A stretch of 64,000 nt of DNA from Methanosarcina sp. Ant1 (GTDB lineage Archaea > Halobacteriota > Methanosarcinia > Methanosarcinales > Methanosarcinaceae). Position numbers and translations under genes: made by a program. Position 1 is the first letter of the stretch; every line of letters starts with the position of its first letter. This document shows positions 1 to 8,640 of this stretch, piece after piece. A model generated the notes under the pieces. That model searched no databases, was not told the origin of the DNA, and saw only the letters and a list, made by a program, of their open reading frames with translations. The DNA lies in contig MDTP02000003.1 in assembly GCA_001714685.2 (NCBI GenBank), positions 1 through 64,000 of the forward strand, in the 5' to 3' direction.

Positions 1-568
1 TAAGGACAAAATAATAAGGTTGATGGGAAAAAATTGTGAAAAATACTACTTTTGAGGAGAGATCTGCGGAAAGTCGGTTTCAACAGGAAAATCAGTAAAA
101 AAAATTATTCAACCTTACTCCGCAAATGTATCTTAATGTTGAATTTATTTGCAAATTTGGCTTTATTCTAAACAGAACTGATGTATTTTAATTCGTGCGT
201 TTTAAGAAAAATGGTTGAATTTTCTGGCGTATAATTAAGGGAAGCAGATTATTTAATACATACTATTATCCCCAAGAAACTTACTGCTATCGCAATTATA
301 GTTATAAAAGCAATCAAAGCTGAACTTTCATTCTCAACCTGTTCGTCATTTTTATAACCCATACTATTAAACATGCGATTAATACTTAAAAACTTTTGTA
401 AGTTTGGGTGGGTCTGGAAATAATAAATGATCTATTTAATTCTTGAATCTGCCAATTGAGACCAAAATAAGTTTATTACATTGCCGATTTTATTATTTTT
501 ATATTCCTTTTTAGTAAAAGTGAATTTAGTGAAGTTTATCGCGAAATTGACTACTTCTTACAGCTTTT
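1..568. other. Intergenic, no gene seen
   Basis: AT-rich sequence with no convincing reading frame. An ORF can be opened from about 481 on the plus strand, but it is built mostly from the low-complexity T/C-rich repeat that follows and lies antisense to the aminotransferase gene, so it is not called. No clear promoter or RNA gene was recognised here. Confidence 0.5.
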
Positions 569-684
569 TACTTACCTTTACTTTCTTACTTTACTTTCTT
601 ACTTTACTTTCTTACTTTACTTTCTTACTTTACTTTCTTACTTTACTTCCCTACTTTACTTCCCTACCTTACTTCCCTACTTTA
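569..684. repeat. 13-bp minisatellite overlapping a stop codon
   Basis: About eight tandem copies of a 13-bp unit. The left copies read TTTCTTACTTTAC and the right copies carry the variant TTCCCTACTTTAC. The array covers the stop codon (669-671) of the minus-strand aminotransferase and extends about 100 bp beyond it into the 3' untranslated region. Because 13 is not a multiple of three, gain or loss of a unit inside the coding end would change the C-terminus. Copies are near-identical, which suggests recent expansion by slippage. Confidence 0.9.
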
Positions 685-2087
685 TTCAGAGCTTTTTCAA
701 ACTTATCGAGCCCAAGACCGATTTCGTCTTCTGTTATTACTAGGGGCGGGCAGAAGCGGATTGCGGAATCTCCACAGGGGAGGAGCAGGATTCTTTCTTT
801 AAAGGCTTCCCTGAGAATTTTATCCCTTCGAATAGGGTCTACGGACTTATCGGATTTTACGATTTCAACACCTATCATCAGGCCTAGGCCGCGTACATCC
901 CCAATGCAGGGGAAGTTTTCCTGAAGTTCTCTGAGGCGCTGCTTGATGTGGGAGCCCAGTTCCTTTACTCTATTTTGTGTATTTTCCCTTTCCAGAAACT
1001 CGAGGGAAGCAAGAGATGCAGCTGAGGCCAGGAGGTTTCCCCCAAAGGTGTTTGAATGGACACCAGGCGGCCAGTTCATGAGATCGCTGTCTGCAAGCAT
1101 TGCACCTATGGGAAGACCTGCTCCAAGGGCTTTTGCAAGGCAGGAGATGTCAGCTCTGACCTCAAAATTCTCCATGGCAAGGAAGGGGCCTGTCCGGAAA
1201 CAGCCAGTCTGGACTTCATCGGCTACGAGGAGAACATCATTGTCTGTGCAGATTTTTCTTACTTCCTTGTGAAACTCTGTTGGAGGAACTATGTACCCGC
1301 CTTCTCCCTGGAGAGGTTCGACGAAAACGGCAGCCGTATCGTCCGGGCTTAGTTCCCTCCGGAAAATCAGGTTTTCTATCTCTTTTGCACACTCTATCCC
1401 GCAAGATGGGTATTCGAGTTTAAGGGGACAGCGATAGCAGTAGGCATAGTGGGAATGAACTGTGCGGATTGAAGGAAAATGCTCCTTTTGCCTGATTTTT
1501 GAGCAGGTAAGGGAGAGAGAGCCCAAGGTACGGCCGTGAAAAGCGTTATAAAATGAAATAAGGTTTTGCCGCTTTGTTTTCCAGAAAGCGAGCTTGATTG
1601 CAGCTTCTACAGCTTCGGTCCCGCTGTTGCAGTAAAAGACTTTCGAATAAGCTGAAAGCTCTATCAACTTTTTTGCAAGTTTCACAGGCGGCTCGGCAAA
1701 AAAATCCCCATACCCGCAGTGGGTCATTTTTTCCAGCTGGGAGAAAATGGCAGCATTCACCTCAGGGTTAGAGTGGCCTGCATTCATTACCGCAATCCCT
1801 GCAACAAAGTCGAGATATTCTCTTCCGTCGACATCTGTGATTATGGAACCTTTTGCTCTGTCCACAACCAGAGGGTAAGGGCGGGCCGCGCAGGCAGAAA
1901 CAATATTGCAGTCCTGCTCGATAATCTCCCTGGCTTTCGGGCCGACAATATCAATCAATCCTATTTCCTTGAATAAATCAAAATCTGCTGCCAGATTATT
2001 CTCAGGGCTTTCAATTCTTCCCGTTTTTTCAAATCGTCTCAGTTTCTCCTGATCCAGAATGTATTCCTCCCCAATCTCAAACATCAT
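669..2087 (-). CDS. Class III aminotransferase (4-aminobutyrate / broad-substrate type)
   Basis: PLP-dependent fold-type I aminotransferase of 472 residues, the usual length for class III enzymes plus a roughly 45-residue N-terminal extension. Visible motifs: GTEAVEAA near residues 156-163, the Asp that contacts the PLP ring nitrogen in VADEVQTG (D290), and the Schiff-base Lys in CLAKALGAG (K319). A cysteine motif, C217-x2-C220 ... C229-x3-C233, is typical of archaeal GABA-aminotransferase-like proteins, some of which are broad-specificity amino-acid racemases, so racemase activity is an alternative. The ATG overlaps the stop of the upstream aldehyde dehydrogenase by four bases (ATGA), implying translational coupling. 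The pair would convert an omega-amino acid to its semialdehyde and then to the acid (inference). The stop codon lies inside a 13-bp minisatellite. Confidence 0.88.
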   Translation of the reverse strand: MMFEIGEEYILDQEKLRRFEKTGRIESPENNLAADFDLFKEIGLIDIVGPKAREIIEQDCNIVSACAARPYPLVVDRAKGSIITDVDGREYLDFVAGIAVMNAGHSNPEVNAAIFSQLEKMTHCGYGDFFAEPPVKLAKKLIELSAYSKVFYCNSGTEAVEAAIKLAFWKTKRQNLISFYNAFHGRTLGSLSLTCSKIRQKEHFPSIRTVHSHYAYCYRCPLKLEYPSCGIECAKEIENLIFRRELSPDDTAAVFVEPLQGEGGYIVPPTEFHKEVRKICTDNDVLLVADEVQTGCFRTGPFLAMENFEVRADISCLAKALGAGLPIGAMLADSDLMNWPPGVHSNTFGGNLLASAASLASLEFLERENTQNRVKELGSHIKQRLRELQENFPCIGDVRGLGLMIGVEIVKSDKSVDPIRRDKILREAFKERILLLPCGDSAIRFCPPLVITEDEIGLGLDKFEKALNKVGK

Positions 2088-3562
2088 TCCGAATCTATCT
2101 GGGCTTTCTGCAGCTTTCCACTATAGTCTATATATACGGCTTTTACCTCTGTAAATTCCTTGATTGCTTCGGTCCCTGCTTCTCTGAAACCGTTTCCAGT
2201 TCCTTTTACGCCTCCGAAGGGGAGATGGACTTCGGCACCTATCGTGGGAGCATTAACGTATGTGATTCCGGCCTCAATTTTTTCAATTGCCTTAAAAGCG
2301 TTTATAATATTTCCTGTGTAGATTGCCGAAGAAAGCCCATATTTTGTATTGTTGGCCACCTCTATTGCTTCTTCAAGACTTGAGACAGTTATGACACTGA
2401 GTACTGGCCCGAAAATTTCTTCCTGTGCGATCCTCATATCCGGTCGTACATCTGTAAATATTGTAGGCTCAAAGAAATAACCCGGAAGACCAGGGTCTGT
2501 GGTATTCCCTCCGAGCAGAAGAGTTGCACCTTCTTCTTTTCCTGTTCTCACATACCTTTCGATTTTCTCAAGCTGAGCTTTGTTAATTACAGGCCCTATA
2601 TCTGTTTCAGGCAAGAGCCCATTTCCTATCCTAAGAGCTTTTGTCTTTACAAGCAGCCGATTAATGAATTCATTTTTTATTTTCTCGTGTAAGATCAGTC
2701 TGCTCGTGGCCGTACAGCGCTGCCCGGTGGTCCCAAAAGCTCCCCAAAGCACGCCTTCAAGGGCCAGCTCAATATCGGCATCGTCCATGATAATTACAGG
2801 GTTTTTGCCTCCCAGTTCCAGAGAAACCCGTTTCATGGTTTTTGCACCTTCTTCCATTATCCATTTCCCGGTTTCAAGGCTGCCTGTAAAGGAAATAGCT
2901 TTGATACGCGGATGCTGGACTATCGCTTTTCCAACAGTCCCTCCTGGCCCGAGTACGATATTTAATACACCTGGAGGCAAACCTGCTTCCATCAGGATTT
3001 CTACCAGTTTGATAGCAAGCAAGGGCGTATCACTTGCAGGTTTGAAAACAATTGCGTTTCCCGTCACAAGGGCTGGCATGATCTTCCAGCTGGGGATTGC
3101 AATAGGAAAATTCCAGGGCGTAATCATGCCCACAACTCCTATAGGCCTTAATAAGGTCATACAGAGTTTTTCCTTGAGTTCGGAGGTTGTTGTCTCTCCA
3201 AGCATCCGTCTCCCTTCCCCTGCGGCATAGAATGTAATATCGATGGCTTCCTGCACATCTCCCCTGGTCTCTGGCAGGATCTTTCCCATTTCTTTTGTCA
3301 TAAGGACAGCAAGTTCTTCCTTTCTCTCCTGCAAAATCCGGGCAGCCCTCAGAAGCACCTCAGCTCTTCGAGGAGCCGGAATTTCGCTCCAGATCCTGAA
3401 CCCTATCTCTGCAGCTTCAACTGCCCTGTCTACATCCTCTATTCCAGCTACCTGTAATGTAGCCAGGTTTTCCAGACTAGCCGGATTGATATCATCAAAA
3501 ACCTCTCCAGTTGACGAGTCTCTCAACTCCCCACCTATAAACAGTTTGTACTCATGAACCAT
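2084..3562 (-). CDS. Aldehyde dehydrogenase (succinate-semialdehyde dehydrogenase-like)
   Basis: NAD(P)-dependent aldehyde dehydrogenase of 492 residues, full family length. All catalytic signatures are present: PWNFP (N151), the general-base Glu in LELGGKNP (E249) and the nucleophilic Cys in GTTGQRC (C283). The start at 3562 is preceded by a good ribosome-binding site (AAGGGGAT) and a TATA-like box about 35-45 bp upstream. It is the first gene of a two-gene minus-strand operon with the class III aminotransferase. That partnership suggests a semialdehyde derived from an omega-amino acid, such as succinate semialdehyde, as substrate; lactaldehyde or glyceraldehyde-type substrates cannot be excluded from sequence. 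Confidence 0.9.
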   Translation of the reverse strand: MVHEYKLFIGGELRDSSTGEVFDDINPASLENLATLQVAGIEDVDRAVEAAEIGFRIWSEIPAPRRAEVLLRAARILQERKEELAVLMTKEMGKILPETRGDVQEAIDITFYAAGEGRRMLGETTTSELKEKLCMTLLRPIGVVGMITPWNFPIAIPSWKIMPALVTGNAIVFKPASDTPLLAIKLVEILMEAGLPPGVLNIVLGPGGTVGKAIVQHPRIKAISFTGSLETGKWIMEEGAKTMKRVSLELGGKNPVIIMDDADIELALEGVLWGAFGTTGQRCTATSRLILHEKIKNEFINRLLVKTKALRIGNGLLPETDIGPVINKAQLEKIERYVRTGKEEGATLLLGGNTTDPGLPGYFFEPTIFTDVRPDMRIAQEEIFGPVLSVITVSSLEEAIEVANNTKYGLSSAIYTGNIINAFKAIEKIEAGITYVNAPTIGAEVHLPFGGVKGTGNGFREAGTEAIKEFTEVKAVYIDYSGKLQKAQIDSE

Positions 3563-3594
3563 AAAATCCCCTTAAAAGCTTGAATATACTAGGA

Positions 3595-3608
3595 GATAAA
3601 TATATTTC
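3595..3608 (-). promoter_or_regulatory. TATA box for the ALDH/aminotransferase operon
   Basis: Read on the minus strand the sequence is GAAATATATTTATC, a good archaeal TATA element. It lies about 33 bp upstream of the aldehyde dehydrogenase ATG, leaving a short leader that contains the AAGGGGAT Shine-Dalgarno. Confidence 0.5.
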
Positions 3609-3960
3609 CCGAAAATCTTTTCATTTCCAGAAAATCCTTTTCAGGCCAAAAACAAAATACTTCCGTGATCTTCCTTTTGAGCTCCAGCATAAAGCAAATA
3701 CTGGAGGTGCCCTGGCCCGAATATAATTGCTTCAGAAGTCGTTGAAAATCTGGAATCGGCTCTGGGAAATTTCAGCGTCACTTATCAGGCCTCTTGAGAG
3801 ATGAGACTAAACCTCTTTACCAGCTCATTAGTTTGTGTGATGACTTCAGTGAAACTTAGAACGGCTTTTGAAGACAGCGAGAAACTCAAGGAGACAATCC
3901 CAGGACTTTGTTATAAGGAGCGGCTACCTAAAAGATAAAATACGTTTTAATAAGCCGGTT
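3609..3960. other. Intergenic, no gene seen
   Basis: Spacer between the divergent aldehyde dehydrogenase and zinc-ribbon genes. No reading frame with coding character is seen; the right side runs into the dispersed repeat that begins near 3961. Confidence 0.5.
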
Positions 3961-4088
3961 TTAAGTCCTCTTGAGCGAAGCGAAAAGGACAGCGCACTGC
4001 AGAGCCGCAACTCTGCCGAAAAGGACTTCGTGCTCCCGAAGCGAAACTCGGGAGGCGCAACTCGGCTGGCGCAACTCGGCGCGCAAAA
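3961..4088 (+). repeat. Dispersed GC-rich repeat, copy A
   Basis: Core consensus GTCCTCTTGAGCGAAGCG followed by AAAAGGAC and then TCCCGAAGCGAAACTCGGGA. Both parts can fold: GTCC pairs with GGAC, and TCCCGA pairs with TCGGGA around AGCGAAAC. This copy has an insertion and extra GCGCAACTCGG-type units. Related copies lie in the opposite orientation at about 6741-6829 and 28699-28779. All three are in spacers. The GC content is well above the surrounding AT-rich DNA. Confidence 0.85.
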
Positions 4089-4175
4089 AAGTTTATCATA
4101 CTTTAATATATATAAATAAATTAAAGAAATAATCACGAATAACAGTTAATCTGACCAGAAAAGGATCGTGATGTA

Positions 4176-4907
4176 TTGGCAAAGGATGAGCGTATCAGGT
4201 TTCCATCAGGTTCATATCAGGCTCTTTATAAAGGTATCTGCTATAGAATAGATCCTGAGAATGACGCCGTGGAAATGACCAAAAGACTAAATCTTAGATA
4301 TAGCCCCGAGAGCAAGGAAGCGGCTATTAATCTGGTCAACGAACTTGGGGCGGAAAGAATTAAAAAAAGAGTCAATATATTCTCAAAACTCCTCCTCGCT
4401 TCGATCTTATTATTCTTGTTCCTGACTCTTCTCCCAGTTCTTTTTTCCGGAAAATCCGAAGCCCTTCTATCTTTGGGGAGATTCATAACGGTTATTTCCG
4501 AAATTGCCTTCCTTTACATGTTCGGCTGTTGCAATGTTACAATGAATTATTATAAGGATTCACATTGCGAAAAATGCGGGAAATATTTTGTTTTTGAAGA
4601 ATTTCAAGCTCCCTTGTTGAAAGAAGAAAGCAAAACCAATGCCTACATAAGAACCTTAACAAAATACTGGCGCTGCAAAGATTGCGGATATGAAGATATA
4701 AGAGTCGAACCCCAACACATAGATTATCACTTCGGGAAAAGGCAGCCCATATTAAAAGAAGATAAATGTGAGGAATGTGGAAAAGAGCATGCAATAGAAG
4801 AATACAGGAATGTCGATTTATTAATTTATTTTGTCAGAAAGAAATTCAGGTATTTAAAATGCAGATATTGTGGGTATCATGAAATCAGACTCCATTCAAA
4901 AATTTAA
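4176..4907 (+). CDS. Membrane protein with two zinc ribbons, unknown function
   Basis: 243 residues, family not recognised. An N-terminal soluble part of about 65 residues is followed by two hydrophobic segments (about 67-90 and 100-120). The C-terminal half has four CxxC knuckles arranged as two pairs, CEKCG with CKDCG and CEECG with CRYCG, consistent with two zinc ribbons on the same side of the membrane. The start is a TTG at 4176 with an AAGGAT element nine bases upstream; no in-frame ATG occurs near the N-terminus. It is monocistronic between a dispersed repeat and the convergent elp3 gene. A role in protein-protein or nucleic-acid binding is only suggested by the ribbons. Confidence 0.7.
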   Translation: MAKDERIRFPSGSYQALYKGICYRIDPENDAVEMTKRLNLRYSPESKEAAINLVNELGAERIKKRVNIFSKLLLASILLFLFLTLLPVLFSGKSEALLSLGRFITVISEIAFLYMFGCCNVTMNYYKDSHCEKCGKYFVFEEFQAPLLKEESKTNAYIRTLTKYWRCKDCGYEDIRVEPQHIDYHFGKRQPILKEDKCEECGKEHAIEEYRNVDLLIYFVRKKFRYLKCRYCGYHEIRLHSKI

Positions 4908-5050
4908 TTTCACTGGATAAATTGCCAGGTTTTCCGACAAAATTACTACAAGTGTTTTTGATCGTAGTATAATATGGTTTTGATCGGTCCCTGGGGTTTA
5001 TTTTGCAATCGAAGCACCATAGTCCGTGGATCTTATTAAAGTCTGAACTC

Positions 5051-6694
5051 TTAATCTTTCAAAAATTTTGACATATATACATTATCAAGAAAATATCCGA
5101 GTTTCCGATAATATTCTCTGGCTCCGATTCCGCTAACAACGGCGAGTTTCCGGTAGCCAGATTCAATCGCTATTTTTTCTGCATATTCCAGAAGTTCTTT
5201 CCCATATCCTCTATGCTGCCAATCATTCTGCTTTGCTCCTTTTCCCACAGGTACCATAGAGCCATAAACATGCAGTTCTCTGATCAAAGCGGCCTCCTGC
5301 AGCTCCGGGCGATGAGGGGCGGCGGGGAATCGCAGGCGGGCAAATCCTATAAGAATGTCCGCAGCAAGATCTTCAAATGCGATGAAATATTCTCTGCCTT
5401 CACAAGCTTCATAGGTTTCTACAGTCAGTTCAATATCCTTCTCGTCCACTTTTCTCCCTTTCAGGCTGGTATGCCCCACTTCCCTGCAGCGGATACAGCT
5501 GCACTTCCCTCCTTTTTCTCTAAGCTTTTCTTCCGCAAGCTGTCTGAGGTTACTCTTTCGGACTCCTGCGAAGATCTGGTGGGCGGGAATATCGCGCTGG
5601 ACACGCTGGAGTCTTACCCATTTAGGCAGGATCGCCTTTATGTCTGCAACAAGTTCTGCTGCCTCTTCGTCCGAAATAGCTTCATATTTCCCTGCTTCCC
5701 AGAGCCTGTACAGAGGAGTACCTTCAGTCACAAGAGTAGGATAAATCTTGAGATAATCGGGCCTGAAGCGAGAGTCCTCAAAGAGCTTTTTAAAACCTCT
5801 AAGGTCCAATTCTGAATCCGAACCAGGTAGATGAGGCATCATGTGGAATCCAACCTTGAGCGCGCTGTCTCTTAATACCTGGTTAGCCCTTACGATTTCT
5901 GCGACGCCGTGCCCTCTCTGCATGCGGGTGAGCACAAAATCATAAACACTCTGAACCCCAAGCTCTATTTTTGTTCCTCCCAGCCTGAGGAATTCGTCCA
6001 CGTGTTTTGCTTCTGTCCAGTCTGGACGAGTTTCAAATGTAATTCCTATATTTCGAATCCCAGCTGTCTCGTTGGCTTTTTGTACCTCTTCAAGAGGTAT
6101 ATAGGGCATAGAATTCCCGATTTTCCAGGCATTTTCTCTCCACTCCTTACAGGTGAAATCGTTCATTGCCTCAATGCACCTTTTGGTAAACCATTCCTGA
6201 TAGTCAAGACTGCGTGCGGAAAATGTGCCTCCCATAACTATCAATTCCACTTTCTCTATATCGTGGCCTATTTCTTTGAGCTGGGAGAGCCTGGAACTTA
6301 CTTGGGAGTAGGGATCAAACTCGTGCTGGATCGCTCTCATAGCTGCAGGCTCCCTCCCCATGTAACTTTGAGGAGACTTAAAAGCAGAGTTTGGGCCGCC
6401 TGGACAGGGCAGACAAACTCCATGCGGGCATGGAGCCGGAGAAGTCATTACAGCAATTACCGCCACTCCGGAAATCGTTCTCACTGGTTTACGTTTCAGG
6501 AATTCCTTAACTATGGTCTGCTCTTCTGGGGAACCCTGCATTATAATGTCCCCATTCCTGGGCAGGCTGGCCAGATGATAGTGCTTACTGACTTCCTTTT
6601 TTGCTTTGTTCAACTGATTCTCTTCTTCTATTTCGCCTGCCAGTACTTTATCAAGGATTTTCCTGCAAGCTCTGATGTAATCTTCTTCTCTCAT
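5051..6694 (-). CDS. elp3: Elp3-type tRNA uridine(34) acetyltransferase
   Basis: 547-residue two-domain enzyme that modifies the wobble uridine (U34) of tRNA. The N-terminal radical-SAM domain carries the cluster-binding cysteines in CPHGVCLPC (C89, C94, C97). The C-terminal GNAT domain (about 400-547) shows the acetyl-CoA loop region around HRGYGKELLEYAEK and the terminal YYRKLGY motif. Length and domain order match archaeal and eukaryotic Elp3, the catalytic subunit of Elongator, which acts alone in archaea. The gene is monocistronic on the minus strand, and its upstream region contains a dispersed GC-rich repeat (6741-6829), so its promoter probably lies beyond that repeat. Confidence 0.95.
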   Translation of the reverse strand: MREEDYIRACRKILDKVLAGEIEEENQLNKAKKEVSKHYHLASLPRNGDIIMQGSPEEQTIVKEFLKRKPVRTISGVAVIAVMTSPAPCPHGVCLPCPGGPNSAFKSPQSYMGREPAAMRAIQHEFDPYSQVSSRLSQLKEIGHDIEKVELIVMGGTFSARSLDYQEWFTKRCIEAMNDFTCKEWRENAWKIGNSMPYIPLEEVQKANETAGIRNIGITFETRPDWTEAKHVDEFLRLGGTKIELGVQSVYDFVLTRMQRGHGVAEIVRANQVLRDSALKVGFHMMPHLPGSDSELDLRGFKKLFEDSRFRPDYLKIYPTLVTEGTPLYRLWEAGKYEAISDEEAAELVADIKAILPKWVRLQRVQRDIPAHQIFAGVRKSNLRQLAEEKLREKGGKCSCIRCREVGHTSLKGRKVDEKDIELTVETYEACEGREYFIAFEDLAADILIGFARLRFPAAPHRPELQEAALIRELHVYGSMVPVGKGAKQNDWQHRGYGKELLEYAEKIAIESGYRKLAVVSGIGAREYYRKLGYFLDNVYMSKFLKD

Positions 6695-6740
6695 CTCAAG
6701 TTCCGTCTTTCCGGTTTTCTGGATTTCCGGCTTTTTCTTT

Positions 6741-6829
6741 TGCGGCAGAGTTTCGCTTCCCGAGTTTCGCTTCCCGAGTTTCGCTTCGGGAGCACGAGGT
6801 CCTTTTCGCTGCGCTCAAGAGGACTAATT
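6741..6829 (-). repeat. Dispersed GC-rich repeat, copy B
   Basis: Minus-strand copy of the repeat seen at 3961-4088. It has three tandem AAGCGAAACTCGGG-type 14-bp units next to the GTCCTCTTGAGCG...GGAC hairpin. It lies within 50 bp upstream of the elp3 start, so it could be part of the elp3 leader RNA. A 60-residue reading frame through it is an artefact of the repeat. Confidence 0.85.
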
Positions 6830-7163
6830 ACAGGTTTACAGTTTTTTCCGCGCTTCTCGTGGTCATATAGCATAAATGACTTAAGTGTGAATAAGTACGT
6901 TTGAAACTCTAATTTCGGTCTTTTTAAAAGCAGTCTGCTTCAATTCTCATAATGAGCTCATCCCAAAAACAATTTTGTTTTCACATAAAAAGAGTTTCAG
7001 AACGATTTTCATGATCTGAAACTCGATTGGTCATCCGGAATTTGAAATTCAGAGACGCAATTTTGAGTTTTGGGGTCAGTTCAATATGAATAAAATGGAC
7101 CGCAGTAATATGCCCCAATAAAAGACTCTTTACTTCTACAGCTTTCCGCGGTCTGTAATCTGC
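6830..7163. other. Intergenic, no gene seen
   Basis: Spacer upstream of elp3 and downstream of the 191-residue hypothetical gene. A TATA-like ATGCTATATGAC on the minus strand near 6862-6873 could serve elp3. No coding frame is seen. Confidence 0.4.
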
Positions 7164-7739
7164 TTAGCAAAGATCTAACCCAATTAAAAAAGTTCCGTGT
7201 CCTAGCTCCGGCTTAAGGCCCATTACAGACCTTATGTACTCATCTGATGGAGTGGAAGGGGATGCAAGTATGGCATTGATTACACCGGTTACACATTCTA
7301 CTTCCTGGCATTTCTGGGGAGGGAGAACGACAGTTATAGGTTCTTTCTTTGCATCCTTTGGTTTAGTTACTGCACTCCTGTAAATCACAAAGTTGCCCAT
7401 AACCACCATATCCTTGCATTTTTTACATTCCTCGAGTTTTTCGGGATCGTAAATATCTTCACCAACCTTCTCTCCATATTGCATGAGAACCACGTTGGGC
7501 CCTTCAGGCCAGACATAATCCATATTAGTTGTAACGGCGATGATTATCTGACGCTTGAATACCTCCTTAGTTCCCTGGTTGTCTCCTACACCAAGGCCCA
7601 TAAGGACAGCTCCCTCTGCCTTTTTTTCAAGCTCAATAACTTTTTCTTTGTCTTTCTCATCTAAAATATATGTCTTTTCTACGCCTTTGATGGCTTTTAT
7701 CTTGCATATGACATCCTGGATAACATCTTTACATTCCAA
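7164..7739 (-). CDS. Conserved hypothetical protein, 191 aa
   Basis: Not recognised as a named family. No signal peptide or membrane segment is visible, so it is probably cytosolic. Cysteines occur in suggestive places: C3, C12, an EECKKC knuckle in the middle, a KCQEVEC pair near residue 145, and a Cys as the last residue. These could bind metal or be redox-active. Short glycine- and valine-rich stretches such as AVLMGLGVGDN and IIIAVTTN look like beta strands of an alpha/beta fold. The start is TTG at 7739 with a strong Shine-Dalgarno (AAGGGGAT) seven bases upstream. It is monocistronic. Confidence 0.7.
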   Translation of the reverse strand: MECKDVIQDVICKIKAIKGVEKTYILDEKDKEKVIELEKKAEGAVLMGLGVGDNQGTKEVFKRQIIIAVTTNMDYVWPEGPNVVLMQYGEKVGEDIYDPEKLEECKKCKDMVVMGNFVIYRSAVTKPKDAKKEPITVVLPPQKCQEVECVTGVINAILASPSTPSDEYIRSVMGLKPELGHGTFLIGLDLC

Positions 7740-8530
7740 TGCGAATCCCCTTCGTGTTTTTAGACCATATTATATTATTGGGGTATAAAATATGATCTTA
7801 TTTAATTTTTCTTATATTCGCAATGTATCTGGCTTTTCTGCCGTTCTCTAATCTTCACTAATCTTCACTAATCTTCACTATTGTTTCATATCATTTATTT
7901 TATATTTCTTATTTTATATCGTCAATTTCTAATAGCACACAGATTTCCTATACAAATAAGGGAAAATATATTATTTCGGACTTTGTTATTATAAAAATAA
8001 TGGGAGTGCTCCCCAGTAATATCTAAATTATTTTGATTTATACTGCAACTTTTTGTTGCTATTTTTCAAAATTAGTGCTCCAATAAGGTTCCTTCTGAGT
8101 TCAAAGGGAAGCTAACAGGATAATGTATCGAAATAAACTGGAAATTTATGCAGGTTAGTTTTTTGGGTCTAAAGAGGTCTTGAAATACAGTAAATTACAG
8201 TAAATAATACCCTGACCTGATATATTTTTAAAATTAGTAATGTCTGAAATTATTTGGCTAAGAGCTTTATATACGTACCTTCTTTACCCAATAGTATTGT
8301 ATAAGTATTTCTACTTTATCTTTTGATTCAACTCCTGACGAATATCCTGCCTGAGTTCTTTCGACATTTACCGTCATTTGTATCGTTGTTTTGCGGTTTT
8401 CCTCTTCAAATTCACTGAAATTGACCACAAAAGATTTAATAAGGCAATTATTTTATAAACACTTGTAATCCAATTTAGAGGGATAAGTAGGGAATGAAAT
8501 CCTCATCGACAATAGACGAAATATAATTAA
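7740..8530. other. Long spacer upstream of the S-layer gene
   Basis: About 0.8 kb without a credible gene. It contains a 10-bp tandem repeat at 7848-7880, a TATA-like CTTTATATACG near 8268-8278, and the proximal S-layer promoter region at its right end. A long AT-rich upstream region is common for very highly expressed archaeal genes, but no operator can be named. Confidence 0.5.
7848..7880. repeat. Short tandem repeat, unit CTAATCTTCA x3
   Basis: Three perfect copies of a 10-bp unit followed by a partial fourth, in the spacer upstream of the hypothetical gene at 7164-7739 and the S-layer gene. Confidence 0.85.
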
Positions 8531-8544
8531 TGATATATATAAGT
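8531..8544 (+). promoter_or_regulatory. TATA box for the S-layer gene
   Basis: TGATATATATAAGT is a strong archaeal TATA element. Transcription would start about 25 bp downstream (about 8565-8570), giving a leader of about 70 nt that ends with the GGAGG ribosome-binding site just before the ATG at 8641. Confidence 0.55.
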
Positions 8545-8640
8545 CTAATTTGGTGAAGAATGGTGAAACCCTTTAAGTGTTGATCCCGACACTTCTTCTT
8601 ACATACAATATATATTAACAAACATGGAGGAAACAATAAA

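Noticed and set aside
481-924. 147-codon frame on the plus strand at the left edge
   Set aside because: Largely the translated minisatellite (repeats of LLYFLT) and antisense to the aminotransferase.
6691-6873. Small frame upstream of elp3
   Set aside because: Encoded mostly by the GC-rich repeat; the same peptide (SPLERSEKD) appears in other repeat copies.
5909-6904. 331-codon open frame opposite elp3
   Set aside because: Antisense to a clear Elp3 gene; composition is that of the reverse strand and the end runs through a dispersed repeat.
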